Origin: Sphingomonas sp. Leaf9
GTDB lineage: Bacteria; Pseudomonadota; Alphaproteobacteria; Sphingomonadales; Sphingomonadaceae
Assembly: GCF_001421355.1 (NCBI RefSeq)
Contig: NZ_LMKC01000002.1
Location: 369,720 to 433,719 of the forward strand
Direction of reading: 5' to 3'
Length of the DNA: 64,000 bases
Position 1 is the stretch's first letter. Each line of letters opens with the position of its first letter. A model generated the notes under the pieces. The model ran no database searches, had not been told where the DNA came from, and worked only from the letters and a program-made list of their open reading frames with translations. A program made the position numbers and the translations under genes. Shown here piece after piece: positions 35,705 to 45,191 of the stretch.

Positions 35705-35800
35705 GGTCGTCTCCCTTCGGAAGTGTCTGACGCTCTGAACGGGCGGAAACCGGATCGGCTCCCCGACGATACGCCATTGGTCTGACGGGCAGGGCGCTAT

Positions 35801-38047
35801 ATGTCATGGCCGATGGTACGCACCAAAACGCCGCCCGGCCTGCCCACGCGTGAGCAGATTCTCGATTTCATCCAGTCGTCGGACACCCCGGCGGGCAAGC
35901 GCGAGATCGCCCGCGCCTTCGGCCTGTCGGCGCAGCAGAAGATTTCGTTGAAGGCGCTGCTGAAGGACATGGCCGATGAGGGGCTGATCGACAGCGCGCC
36001 CGGCCGCGCCTTTCACAAGATGGGTGGGTTGCCCAAGGTGACGGTGCTGCGCGTCGCCGATGTCGATGACGGCGGCAATGTGTGGGCAGTGCCCGAACGC
36101 TGGGAAGCGGCGACGCCGCCGCCCAAGGTCCGGGTGCGCGAGCGCAGCCGGCGCAGTGCGCTGGGCATCGGCGACCGCATCCTTGCCCGGACCGAAGAGG
36201 CGGGTGCCGGCTGGGCCGCCTACCCGATGAAGAAGCTCGACCGTGCGGCCGAAGCGGTGTTGGGCGTGCTGCGCGCCGAGGGTGACAAGCTCTGGCTGCA
36301 AGGCGTCGACAAGAAGGAGCGGCGCGAGGTGCCGGTGTCGGATGCCGGCGGAGCGGCACCCGGCGACCTGGTGCTGGCCGAGATGGCCGGCCGGCCGCCC
36401 CGCATTACCGCGCGGGTGGTCGAACGGCTGGGCGATCCGTTCGAGGCGCGCAGCTTCTCGCTGATCGCGATCTACAAGCACGGCATTCCCGACGTGTTTT
36501 CGGAGGACGTGCTGGCCGAGGCGCTCAAGGTCGCGGGCTATCCGGTCAAGGACCGCGAGGACCTGCGCCACCTGCCGATCGTCGCGATCGACCCGATCGA
36601 CGCGCGCGACCATGACGATGCCGTCTGGGCAAAGGCCGACGACAGCGCCGATAACGACGGCGGCTGGCAGGCGATCGTCGCCATCGCCGACGTATCCTTC
36701 TATGTCCGCCCCGGCTCCGAGCTCGACAAATCGGCGCGGTCGCGCGGCAACAGCGTGTATTTCCCCGATCGGGTGGTGCCGATGCTGCCCGAAATCCTAT
36801 CGGCGGACGTGTGTTCGCTGAAGGCCGGGCAGGACCGCGCGGCGCTGGTCTGTCACCTGACCATCGCGAAGGACGGCACGCTCAAGGCGTGGCGCTTTAC
36901 CCGCGCGGTAATCCGTGTCGTGGCGAACATCGCCTATGAACACGCGCAGGCCGCGATCGATGGCGTGGAGGGCGCGCCGGTTCCGGCCGAACTGGTCGAC
37001 CATGCGCTGAAGCCCCTGTGGCAATGCTGGGCGGCGCTGGCGAAGGCGCGGGCCAAGCGCGAGCCGCTCGACCTCGACCTGCCCGAACGGCGGATCGTGC
37101 TGGATGACAAGGGGCGCATCCTGTCGGTCGCGCCGCGCGAGCGGCTGGATTCGATGCGGCTGATCGAGGATTACATGATCGCCGCCAACGTCGCGGCGGC
37201 GAAGGCGCTGGAGGCGAAGAAGGCCCCGGTCATGTACCGTGTCCACGAACCGCCGACGCGCGAAAAGCTGGTGGCGCTGAAGGATTATCTCGAAACCTTC
37301 GACGTGCCGTTCGCGCTGGGGCAGGTCGTCCGCCCGGCGACGTTCAACCATATTCTCGCACGGATCGGTGAGGCCGATTTCCGGCCGCAGGTGATGGAGC
37401 AGATCCTGCGCACCCAGACGCAGGCCTTTTACGGCCCGCAGAACCATGGCCATTTCGGGCTGGGGCTGGGCAGCTATGCCCACTTCACCTCGCCGATCCG
37501 CCGCTATGCCGACCTGATCGTCCACCGTTCGCTGGTCGGCAGCTATGGCCTGGGCGAAGGCGCGCTCCCGGCCGAGGATGCGGCGAACATGGAGCGCGTG
37601 GGAGAGGCGATCAGCGGCCTCGAACGTCGCGCGATGGAGGCGGAGCGGGAAACCGTCGACCGCTATGTCGCCGCCTATCTGGCCGAACATGTCGGCACGG
37701 TGATGGACGCGCGGATCACCGGCGTGGCGTCGTTCGGCTTCTTTGCGACGATTGATGGCGTGGGCGGTGACGGCCTTGTCCCGGCGCGCGACCTTGGCAC
37801 GGAATATTTCCGCTTCGACGAAAGCTCGCAGTCGCTGATCGGTGACCAGAGCGGCGAGACGTTCGCCGCCGGGCAACGGCTGCAATTGCGGCTGGCGGAG
37901 GCGAACCCGGTGTCGGGCGCGCTGCGCTTCGAACTGCCTGATGGCAAGGGATCGGCGGGGAGCGACCGGCGCAAGGGACCGCCGCCGCGCGTGCTGAAGC
38001 GGCGTGGTCGCCCGGCGAATATCAGGCACAACGGGCGCAAGCGATGA
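35801..38047 (+). CDS. rnr: Ribonuclease R
   Basis: 748-aa 3'-5' exoribonuclease of the RNB family. Order: N-terminal winged helix (REIARAFGLSAQQKISLKAL), cold-shock domains, RNB catalytic domain with the Asp cluster IDPIDARDHDDAVWA (about residue 265), FTSPIRRYADLIVHRSLVG, then a C-terminal S1 domain (DARITGVASFGFFATIDGVG) and a basic tail ending RPANIRHNGRKR. Start at 35801; a second Met four codons in is possible. Overlaps the next gene by ATGA. Confidence 0.95.
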   Translation: MSWPMVRTKTPPGLPTREQILDFIQSSDTPAGKREIARAFGLSAQQKISLKALLKDMADEGLIDSAPGRAFHKMGGLPKVTVLRVADVDDGGNVWAVPERWEAATPPPKVRVRERSRRSALGIGDRILARTEEAGAGWAAYPMKKLDRAAEAVLGVLRAEGDKLWLQGVDKKERREVPVSDAGGAAPGDLVLAEMAGRPPRITARVVERLGDPFEARSFSLIAIYKHGIPDVFSEDVLAEALKVAGYPVKDREDLRHLPIVAIDPIDARDHDDAVWAKADDSADNDGGWQAIVAIADVSFYVRPGSELDKSARSRGNSVYFPDRVVPMLPEILSADVCSLKAGQDRAALVCHLTIAKDGTLKAWRFTRAVIRVVANIAYEHAQAAIDGVEGAPVPAELVDHALKPLWQCWAALAKARAKREPLDLDLPERRIVLDDKGRILSVAPRERLDSMRLIEDYMIAANVAAAKALEAKKAPVMYRVHEPPTREKLVALKDYLETFDVPFALGQVVRPATFNHILARIGEADFRPQVMEQILRTQTQAFYGPQNHGHFGLGLGSYAHFTSPIRRYADLIVHRSLVGSYGLGEGALPAEDAANMERVGEAISGLERRAMEAERETVDRYVAAYLAEHVGTVMDARITGVASFGFFATIDGVGGDGLVPARDLGTEYFRFDESSQSLIGDQSGETFAAGQRLQLRLAEANPVSGALRFELPDGKGSAGSDRRKGPPPRVLKRRGRPANIRHNGRKR

Positions 38048-39552
38048 CCGTGGCGGTGCGGGACATGACCCCGCGCAGCCGGCGCGGGCGGTTCCGCCGG
38101 TGGTGGCGGATCAACGTCATCGGATCGGTCGACCATGACGCGGTGCTGCGGCAGGTGGCCGAGGAATCGGGCTGGTCGGCGCGCTATGGGTTGATGATCG
38201 TGCTGTCGATGGCGCTGTCGTTGCTCGGGCTGTTGATGCCGTCGGTCGCGGTGCTGATCGGGGCGATGCTGATATCGCCGCTGATGATGCCGATCATCGG
38301 TTTGGGCTTCGGCATCGCGGTGCTGGACGTGCCCGATATCCGCAAATCGCTGATCGCGCTGGCGATCGGCGCGGGGCTGGCGGTGGGACTGTCCGCCGCG
38401 CTGGTCGCGCTGTCGCCGATCCAGACGATCACGACCGAGATTGCCGGGCGCACCCGCCCGACGCTGTTCGACCTGCTGGTTGCGTTCCTCTCCGCCATCG
38501 CCGGGGCCTATGCGCTGATCCGGGGCAGGGGGGCGACCGTAGTCGGCGTCGCCATCGCCATCGCGCTGATGCCGCCGCTCTGCGTCGTCGGCTTCGGCAT
38601 CGCTACCCATAATGCGACCGTGGCGGGCGGCGCGTTGCTGCTGTTCTTCACCAACCTGATCACCATCGCGCTGACCGCTGCCGCGATGGCGCGCATCTAT
38701 GGGTTCGGCCGGCATTTGACGCCGCGCAACACGACGTTCCAGGTCGTGCTGTTCGTCGGCGCGATGCTGGCACTGGCGGTCCCGCTGGCCGCCGCGCTGC
38801 GCCAGATCGCGTTCGAATCGGTGGCACAGCGTCAGGTGCGCAGCGCCATCCTGTCGCGCTTTCCCGATGAAGCGCGCCTCAGCCAGCTGGAGATCACCTA
38901 TGACCGGAGCGCCGTGCGGGTGCGGGCGGTGGTGCTGACGCCGAAGCTCGACCCGAAGGCGGACGGCGCACTCGCCGCAGGGCTGGGTGAGCGACTGGGG
39001 CGGCGGCTGGACCTGCATGTCGACCAGATTCGCAGCTCGATGGACCAGCAGGCGACCGAGGCGCAGCAGATCGCGAAGGTCAACGAACGCCCCGGCGCGA
39101 CCTTTGGCCCGGTGCGCGAGCGGATCATGGCACAGGTCGCGCTGGTGACCGGCGCGGCGGCCGATGCGATGCAGGTCGACGACGCCAGTCGCAGCGTCCG
39201 CGCAGTCGCCGCCGAACTGCCCGGCCTGCCGCCCAGCGGCTATCGCGCGATCGAGGCGCGGGCCCGTGCCGCCGCGCCGGGCTGGCAGGTGGAGGTCGTG
39301 CCGCCGGTCGCGGGCGATGTCCCGCCGCAGATCGCCTATGCTGGTGGCGTGGCCGACGGCCGGGCGCTGGACGATGCGGCCTGGCTGTCGGCGCGGCTGG
39401 CGCGGGGGATCGTGGTGCGCGGCGGGGCGACCGTGCAGCGTACCGCGCTGGTCGAGGGGATCGGCGCGCGCGGCGGCCGGGCGGTGGCCGGGCCGGCGCC
39501 GGGAAATCTCTCGCTGGCATGGGAGCCGTCGCCGGCCCCCGCCGCCCGCTGA
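38044..39552 (+). CDS. DUF389 family membrane protein
   Basis: 502-aa protein with an N-terminal bundle of about seven hydrophobic helices (LMIVLSMALSLLGLLMPSVA, GAMLISPLMMPIIGLGFGIA, VVGVAIAIALMPPLCVVGFG) that is the DUF389/TIGR00341 core, followed by a roughly 250-aa soluble alpha/beta C-terminal region. Function of the family is unknown. Translationally coupled to rnr by a 4-bp overlap. Confidence 0.85.
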   Translation: MTVAVRDMTPRSRRGRFRRWWRINVIGSVDHDAVLRQVAEESGWSARYGLMIVLSMALSLLGLLMPSVAVLIGAMLISPLMMPIIGLGFGIAVLDVPDIRKSLIALAIGAGLAVGLSAALVALSPIQTITTEIAGRTRPTLFDLLVAFLSAIAGAYALIRGRGATVVGVAIAIALMPPLCVVGFGIATHNATVAGGALLLFFTNLITIALTAAAMARIYGFGRHLTPRNTTFQVVLFVGAMLALAVPLAAALRQIAFESVAQRQVRSAILSRFPDEARLSQLEITYDRSAVRVRAVVLTPKLDPKADGALAAGLGERLGRRLDLHVDQIRSSMDQQATEAQQIAKVNERPGATFGPVRERIMAQVALVTGAAADAMQVDDASRSVRAVAAELPGLPPSGYRAIEARARAAAPGWQVEVVPPVAGDVPPQIAYAGGVADGRALDDAAWLSARLARGIVVRGGATVQRTALVEGIGARGGRAVAGPAPGNLSLAWEPSPAPAAR

Positions 39553-39649
39553 GATCGCCGATTGTTACGGCGATAAATTATAACTGTAATGCAGGTGTCA
39601 CGCCCGGTTAGCCGCTGGTTTACCCTCCCGCCCCTAACCCTCGCGGCCG

Positions 39650-40918
39650 ATGGTTTCCCACCTCCGCCTCGACCCTGCCGTGATGGCCGATCACCTGACG
39701 ATCGCGCAGGATGCGACGCTGACGGCGGTCGTCGACCGGTTTCGGCGGCACCACGACCTGCGGCTGCTGGTCGTGCTCGACGACCGGCGGCAACCCGTCG
39801 GGGTGCTGCGCGAGGTCGATGTCCGCGAACTGCTGTTCAATCCCTATGGCCACGCACTGCTGCGCAACCCCAGCTTCAGTAGCGGCACCGCCGGGCTGAT
39901 CCGTCCCGCGACCATCGCCGATCACGACACGCCGCTGCCCGACCTGCTGGCGATGCATGGCGACAATGGCGTGGTGCTGGTGCAGCGGGGGGTGTTCTTC
40001 GCGCTACTCGACCCGGTGCAGCTGCTGCGCATGGCCAGCCGCTGGCACGGCGATGCATCGGCGCTGGCCGAGGCCCGGTCGCAGCGGGTCCACGCCGCCG
40101 CTAATACGTTCGAAGCCGGGATCAGTGCGCTGGCGGGCGATATCGCCACCGCCTGCACCGCAATCGACCGGGTTGCGAGCGAGCTGGACCAGCGTGCCAC
40201 CGCGACCCATGGCAGCGCCGCGTCGGTCGCCGCCGCCGCGCACCAGACGGCGGTCGGCATGGTCGACCTCGAACAACGCGGCCGCGCGCTGGCACTGTCG
40301 ATCGAACGCATCACCCGCGATGCGGACGAGGCGCTGCGCCTGCGCGAACAGGCGAGCGCGGTAGTCGAGCGCACCGGTACGCAGGTCCGCTCGCTCTCCG
40401 ACGTCGCCACCACGATCGAGGAGATGCTGGCGCTGATCCGCGGGCTGGCGAAACAAACCAACCTGCTGGCGCTGAATGCAGGGATCGAGGCGGCGCGCGC
40501 CGGATCGGCGGGCACCGGCTTTGCGGTCGTCGCGGGCGAGGTGAAGATGCTGGCGCGCCAGACCGAGGCGGCGGCGGGCGATATCGCGCGCCGGGTCGAT
40601 GCGGTGCACGCGCTGCTGGGCGATGTCGGGCAGGGGCAGAGCGCGGTGCAGAACGCCATCGCCGCGATCGGGCGGATCACCACGACGATCGGCACGGCGG
40701 TCGCCGCCGAGCGCACGACGACTCAGGCGATTGCCGATCGGGTCGAGGAGGCGCGCGGGGCAGGCGCCGATATCGACGCCCGTGTCGGGGCCATCGCCAC
40801 GGCGGCGGACAGCATCGGCGACCGCGCAGGCATGCTTGCCCGGCTGGTCGACGGGCTGTCGGGCCTTAGCCGGCAGTTGCAGGGCCGGGCGAGCGAACTG
40901 GTATCGGCGGTGGCGTGA
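39650..40918 (+). CDS. Soluble methyl-accepting chemotaxis-type protein with N-terminal CBS-like sensor
   Basis: 422 aa, no transmembrane helix. Residues about 10-125 look like a CBS-pair module ([53 protein letters not shown]). After a helical linker comes the MCP signalling tip [20 protein letters not shown] and [20 protein letters not shown]. The Ala in the usual 'NAAIEAARAG' is Gly here. Cytoplasmic receptors with such tips signal through CheA, or act in pili/c-di-GMP pathways; no che genes are in the window. Confidence 0.85.
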   Translation: MVSHLRLDPAVMADHLTIAQDATLTAVVDRFRRHHDLRLLVVLDDRRQPVGVLREVDVRELLFNPYGHALLRNPSFSSGTAGLIRPATIADHDTPLPDLLAMHGDNGVVLVQRGVFFALLDPVQLLRMASRWHGDASALAEARSQRVHAAANTFEAGISALAGDIATACTAIDRVASELDQRATATHGSAASVAAAAHQTAVGMVDLEQRGRALALSIERITRDADEALRLREQASAVVERTGTQVRSLSDVATTIEEMLALIRGLAKQTNLLALNAGIEAARAGSAGTGFAVVAGEVKMLARQTEAAAGDIARRVDAVHALLGDVGQGQSAVQNAIAAIGRITTTIGTAVAAERTTTQAIADRVEEARGAGADIDARVGAIATAADSIGDRAGMLARLVDGLSGLSRQLQGRASELVSAVA

Positions 40919-40998
40919 GGGGGGACTCCTCCCGTCCACTCCGTTTGCTCGTAGCTGCTCGAACCGAAGGGGGAGGGGAGGCCGACCACCAAACCCAC

Positions 40999-41082
40999 CG
41001 TCACCCCGGACTTGATCCGGGGTCCCGCTTCTTCTCGACCGCCGGAAAGAAAGCGCGACCCCGGGTCAAGCCCGGGGTGACG
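40999..41082. repeat. Palindromic repeat family B, copy 2
   Basis: Arms 40999-41030 and 41051-41082, with the same core as the copy at 34902-34985 (GATCCGGGGTCCCGCTT). It lies between the convergent chemoreceptor and ABC exporter genes, where it could serve as a terminator. Confidence 0.85.
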
Positions 41083-41100
41083 CCCTGACGTCCGTCTCCC

Positions 41101-42891
41101 TCAACCCGCCTCGTGAAACTGCAGGTTCGCCAGCCGTGCGTACAACCCGCCCTGCACGATCAGTTCGGCATGGCGCCCGCTCTCGACGATCCGGCCCTGT
41201 TCCATCACGATGATCCGCGACGCCGCGCGCACCGTTGCCAGCCGGTGGGCGATGACCAGCGTGGTGCGGTTCGCCATCAGCCGGTCGAGCGCATCCTGCA
41301 CCAGCCGCTCACTCTCCGCATCCAGCGCCGAGGTCGCTTCGTCCAGCAGCAGGATCGGGGCGTCGCGCAGCAGCGCGCGGGCGATCGCTACCCGCTGCCG
41401 CTGTCCACCCGACAACCGCGCACCGCCCTCGCCCAGATAGGTGTCCAGCCCCTGCGGCAATTCGCGCAGGAACGCGCTGGCATTGGCGGCATCGGCGGCA
41501 GCCCACAGCTGCTCGTCGGTCGCGTCCCAGCGGCCATAGCGCAGATTGTCGCGGGCCGACGCGGCGAAGATTACCGTTTCCTGCGGGACCATCGCGATAC
41601 GTGCGCGCACCACCGCCGGATCGGCATCGCGAACATCGACGCCATCGACTGCGATATGCCCGGCTTCGGGGTCGTAGAAGCGCTGGATCAGCTGGAACAG
41701 GGTCGACTTGCCCGCACCCGACGGGCCGACGACCGCTACCGTTTCCCCCGGCGTCACAGCCAGCGTGAAGTCGCTGAGCGCGGCGACTTCGGGCCGGGTC
41801 GGATAATGGAAGGTCACGCCGTCGAACGCCACCGCGCCGCGCGCAGGGTCAGGCAACGCCACCGGGTTTGCCGGCGCGGCGATGGTCGGGCGCTGCGCCA
41901 ACAGGTCGGCCAGCCGCCCGGCGGCACCCGATGCGCGCAGCAGGTCGCCATAGACTTCGGTCAGCGCGCCGAACGATCCGGTGACCAGCGCGGCGGTCAG
42001 CACGAACGCGGTGATCGCGCCGCCGGTCGTCCGCCCCGCCGCGACGTCGCTGACCGCATCCCACATGATGAGCGTGATCGCGGCGAACAACATGCCGATG
42101 ACGAACGCGGTCATGATCGCGCGCGTCGCGAACCGCTTCTTGGCGGTGGCGAAGCCGCGATCGACGGCGGCTTCGAACCGGTCGCCCTCGCGCCCCTCCT
42201 GTCCGAATGCCTGCACGATCTTCATCGCGCCCAGCGTTTCCGACGCGACCGACCCGATATCGGCAATCCGGTCCTGGCTGGATCGCGACAATTTGCGCAC
42301 CCGCCCGCCCAGCCACATGATCGGGAACACGATCACCGGGATGCCGACGATCAGGTAGAGTGTCAGCTTGGGTTGCAGGCTGAACAGATAGATCACCCCG
42401 CCGACCCCGACCAGCAGGTTGCGCAGCGCAACCGATACCGTGGTGCTGACGATCCCCTCGACGATCGCGGTGTCGGCGGTCAGGCGCGACGCGATTTCCG
42501 ACGGGCGGTTCTCCTCGAACCAGCCGGGCGAAAGGGTCAGCAGGTTGCGATGCACCGCCATGCGCAGGTCAGCGACGGTGCGCTCGCCCAGCCATGACAC
42601 GAAATAGAATCGCCCGGCGGTCGCGATCGCCAGCACGACGACGACGCCCAGCAGCCCTTCGAAATAGACCGCGATGCCATCGACGCTCGCCCCTTCGGCG
42701 AACCCGTTGTCGACGACCTTCTGAAAGGTGCGCGGAATCCACAATGTCGCGACCGCGGCGGTGACCAGCGATACCAGCGCGCCGATCAGTTGCAGCTTGT
42801 AGCGAAAGGTGAAGCGCCAGACGAGCCGGAGTGCCGGCAGCATCTTTGCGCGATCGGGGCCAGGGGCAGGAGCGGGGGGCGTGTCGGCCAT
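41101..42891 (-). CDS. ABC exporter, fused membrane and ATPase domains (MsbA/BmrA-like half transporter)
   Basis: 596 aa: six-helix type IV exporter domain (about 25-320; LQLIGALVSLVTAAVATLWI in helix 1) followed by the ATPase with Walker A VVGPSGAGKSTLFQLIQRF, signature LSGGQRQRVAIARALL, Walker B ILLLDEATSALD and H-loop LVIAHRLATVRAA. Works as a homodimer; substrate probably a lipid, peptide or drug. Convergent with the chemoreceptor gene and divergent from phaZ. Confidence 0.93.
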   Translation of the reverse strand: MADTPPAPAPGPDRAKMLPALRLVWRFTFRYKLQLIGALVSLVTAAVATLWIPRTFQKVVDNGFAEGASVDGIAVYFEGLLGVVVVLAIATAGRFYFVSWLGERTVADLRMAVHRNLLTLSPGWFEENRPSEIASRLTADTAIVEGIVSTTVSVALRNLLVGVGGVIYLFSLQPKLTLYLIVGIPVIVFPIMWLGGRVRKLSRSSQDRIADIGSVASETLGAMKIVQAFGQEGREGDRFEAAVDRGFATAKKRFATRAIMTAFVIGMLFAAITLIMWDAVSDVAAGRTTGGAITAFVLTAALVTGSFGALTEVYGDLLRASGAAGRLADLLAQRPTIAAPANPVALPDPARGAVAFDGVTFHYPTRPEVAALSDFTLAVTPGETVAVVGPSGAGKSTLFQLIQRFYDPEAGHIAVDGVDVRDADPAVVRARIAMVPQETVIFAASARDNLRYGRWDATDEQLWAAADAANASAFLRELPQGLDTYLGEGGARLSGGQRQRVAIARALLRDAPILLLDEATSALDAESERLVQDALDRLMANRTTLVIAHRLATVRAASRIIVMEQGRIVESGRHAELIVQGGLYARLANLQFHEAG

Positions 42892-43102
42892 GCGCGCTGC
42901 CTAGCCTGTGCGGCGAGCGACCGCAAAGGGAACCTCCGACCGCGTTCGTTGCTTGAACGTATCGAAGGACGCGAGGGTGTGTCCGCAGTTGCGCTTTCAG
43001 CGCACGGACAGGTTTGGCGTACGACGTTCGAAGCGTTGCCGATGGCAACGAATCGCTATATTTTCACTGGTACGGGTAGTTCCCGTCAGAGAAGGTCCGG
43101 GG

Positions 43103-44341
43103 ATGCCCATGTTGTACGACGCATATGAATGGCAACGCTCGTTGTTGGCGGGTGCCAGCGCGATGGCGAATTTCGGGGCGGGGCTGTTGCAGAACCCCAG
43201 CAACCCGTTCGCCTATTTCGGCGGGGGTCCGGTGCTGGGATCGGCGTTGCAGGTCTTCGCCCACGCCGCCGCGCCGCGCGGCAAGCCGGGGTTCGGGCTG
43301 ACCGGCACGACGATCAATGGCCAGCCGGTGGCGGTGCGCGAGGAAATCGTGCTGCGCCGCCCGTTCGGACAGCTCAAGCGCTTTGTCCGCGAAGGGGTGG
43401 AAAACGGCCCGAAGCTGCTGATCGTCGCGCCGATGAGCGGCCATTATGCGACGCTGTTGCGCGGCACGGTCGAACGGATGCTGCCCTTCGCCGATGTCTA
43501 CATCACCGACTGGCGCGATGCGAAGCTGGTGCCGGTCGCGGATGGTCGCTTCGACCTCGACGACTATATCGATTATGTCGTCGCCTTCCTCGAAAAGATC
43601 GGTGAGACGGGCGACGCCCGCGCGCATGTGCTGGCGGTGTGCCAGCCCTCGGTCCCGGTCTATGCCGCGACCGCGCTGATGGGGGCGGACCAGCATCCCA
43701 ACCGTCCGCGCACGCTGACCATGATGGGCGGGCCGATCGACACGCGCGAGGCACCGACCGCCGTCAACACGCTGGCGACGCAGCGTCCGCATGCGTGGTT
43801 TGAACAGAATGTCATCGCGACCGTGCCGATGACCTATCCGGGGGCGGGCCGCCGCGTCTATCCGGGCTTCCTGCAGCTCGCCGGGTTCATGAGCATGAAT
43901 CTGGGCAGCCACATGATTTCGCATTACGAGATGTTCAAGCATCTGGTGCAGGGCGATGGCGAGGGTGCCGGATCGACCCAGCGCTTCTACGACGAATATC
44001 GCGCGGTGTGCGACATGACCGCCGAATTCTATCTCCAGACGATCGATCTGGTGTTCCAGACCCACGCGCTACCCGAAGGCACGATGAAGCATCGCGGTCG
44101 CGCGGTCGATCCGGGCGCGATCACTGACACCGCGATCCTGGCGATCGAGGGCGAGCGTGACGATATCTCGGGCGTGGGACAGACCCGCGCCGCGCTGACG
44201 CTGGCGACGGCGCTGCCCGATGCGATGAAGCAGTATCACATGGCGCCCGAAGTCGGCCATTACGGCATCTTCAACGGGTCGAAATGGCGGACCCGCATCG
44301 CGCCGGTGCTGGAGGAATGGATCGCCACCCACAACGGCTGA
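43103..44341 (+). CDS. phaZ: Intracellular poly(3-hydroxybutyrate) depolymerase
   Basis: 412 aa, mobilises stored PHB granules in the cytoplasm. The family shows MLYDAYEWQRSLLAGASAMA at the start and catalytic Cys180 in LAVCQPSVPVYAAT, the Cys nucleophile replacing Ser in this group, plus the late His block MAPEVGHYGIFNGSKWR. Start at 43103 (MPMLYDAY), with a GAAGG ribosome site eight bases upstream; ATG 43109 is possible. A strong hairpin follows the stop. Confidence 0.92.
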   Translation: MPMLYDAYEWQRSLLAGASAMANFGAGLLQNPSNPFAYFGGGPVLGSALQVFAHAAAPRGKPGFGLTGTTINGQPVAVREEIVLRRPFGQLKRFVREGVENGPKLLIVAPMSGHYATLLRGTVERMLPFADVYITDWRDAKLVPVADGRFDLDDYIDYVVAFLEKIGETGDARAHVLAVCQPSVPVYAATALMGADQHPNRPRTLTMMGGPIDTREAPTAVNTLATQRPHAWFEQNVIATVPMTYPGAGRRVYPGFLQLAGFMSMNLGSHMISHYEMFKHLVQGDGEGAGSTQRFYDEYRAVCDMTAEFYLQTIDLVFQTHALPEGTMKHRGRAVDPGAITDTAILAIEGERDDISGVGQTRAALTLATALPDAMKQYHMAPEVGHYGIFNGSKWRTRIAPVLEEWIATHNG

Positions 44342-44361
44342 TCGGCTGGCGACAACACGGA

Positions 44362-44389
44362 AAGGGCGGGGGCGCAAACCCCCGCCCTT
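44362..44389. terminator. Convergent terminator between phaZ and the PNPOx-like gene
   Basis: Perfect 11-bp stem AAGGGCGGGGG / CCCCCGCCCTT with a 6-nt loop, flanked by A- and T-rich stem ends usable on both strands. Confidence 0.75.
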
Positions 44390-44396
44390 GTTGCGT

Positions 44397-44876
44397 TCAG
44401 ACGTCGACGACCGCGTGGCTGCCCGCTTCGTCGCTGCTGCGGATGGTCTGGCCGGTGAACATCTTCAGCTTGCCGAGCAGCGACTGATCGGTGTCCCACA
44501 CCTCGGCATTGTCGAGGTCGAAGCGCAGCATCATCAGCGCCGGGTCCTGCCGGCCATGTTCGAACCATGCCTCGACCGGCTTCGACCAGTATTTGTCGAT
44601 GATCGCCGGATCGGTTTCCTCGGTCAACGTGCCGCGGATGCAGGCGAACAGGTCATGGCCCTTGGCCACGAACTGCACCATCGCCGGGCCACCCGACGCG
44701 GCGCGATTGTCCCGCTTGGTATAGAACCAGAATTCGCTGTGCGCGTCCTCGTCCAGCACGGCGTACATCGGCTCGCTGTGCTGGTCCTTCCCGGTCAGGC
44801 CCAGCATCACGTACGGGCTGGCCGCCATCGCCTTCCACATGGCGTCGCGGATTTCGTCTGGGCTCTTGGTCGACAT
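44397..44876 (-). CDS. Pyridoxamine 5'-phosphate oxidase-like general stress protein
   Basis: 159-aa split-barrel flavin-binding protein (general stress protein 26 type). Start at 44876 (MSTKSPDEIRDAMWKAMAAS); the open frame upstream lacks the family pattern. Blocks: VMLGLTGKDQHSEPMYAVLD, EFWFYTKRDNRAASGGPAMV and AEVWDTDQSLLGKLKMFTG. Possibly binds FMN or F420; physiological substrate unknown. It is the last ordinary gene before the tRNA and integrated island. Confidence 0.88.
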   Translation of the reverse strand: MSTKSPDEIRDAMWKAMAASPYVMLGLTGKDQHSEPMYAVLDEDAHSEFWFYTKRDNRAASGGPAMVQFVAKGHDLFACIRGTLTEETDPAIIDKYWSKPVEAWFEHGRQDPALMMLRFDLDNAEVWDTDQSLLGKLKMFTGQTIRSSDEAGSHAVVDV

Positions 44877-45013
44877 GGATATTCCTTCCTGGGCTATGCC
44901 CTGCCCCAACGACCCAGCGGCGTCAGGTTTCCCACCCCCAACGGACGCAAACCCCATTGCGAATCCCGGCAGTTCCCCCTAGTGCGTCCCTCCACCGCGC
45001 AAGCCGCGGTCGC

Positions 45014-45088
45014 TGGGGCGTCGCCAAGCGGTAAGGCACCGGTTTTTGGTACCGGCATTCGTAGGTTCGAATCCTGCCGCCCCAGCCA
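45014..45088 (+). tRNA. tRNA-Gln (anticodon TTG)
   Basis: Full cloverleaf: acceptor TGGGGCG / CGCCCCA, D-arm GCCAAGCGGTAAGGC, anticodon arm CCGGT-TTTTGGT-ACCGG with anticodon TTG at 45046-45048, T-arm GTAGG-TTCGAAT-CCTGC and encoded GCCA at 45085-45088. The integrase gene starts 104 bp later on the same strand, so the 3' end is the likely integration (attB/attL) site of the island. Confidence 0.96.
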
Positions 45089-45191
45089 ACTTTCCTCCAA
45101 GCAACTGATTCTGCATGGTTTTGCGGGCGGTACCGGAACGTTGGTGGGGTTTTGCTACAGAGCCCTGCTACAAAGCCGGAGCTTTGAGGCT

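Noticed and set aside
44388..45191. Upstream extension of the integrase frame through the tRNA gene and the PNPOx-like gene
   Set aside because: It reads through tRNA-Gln and an antisense gene; the conserved integrase N-terminus begins at ATG 45192.
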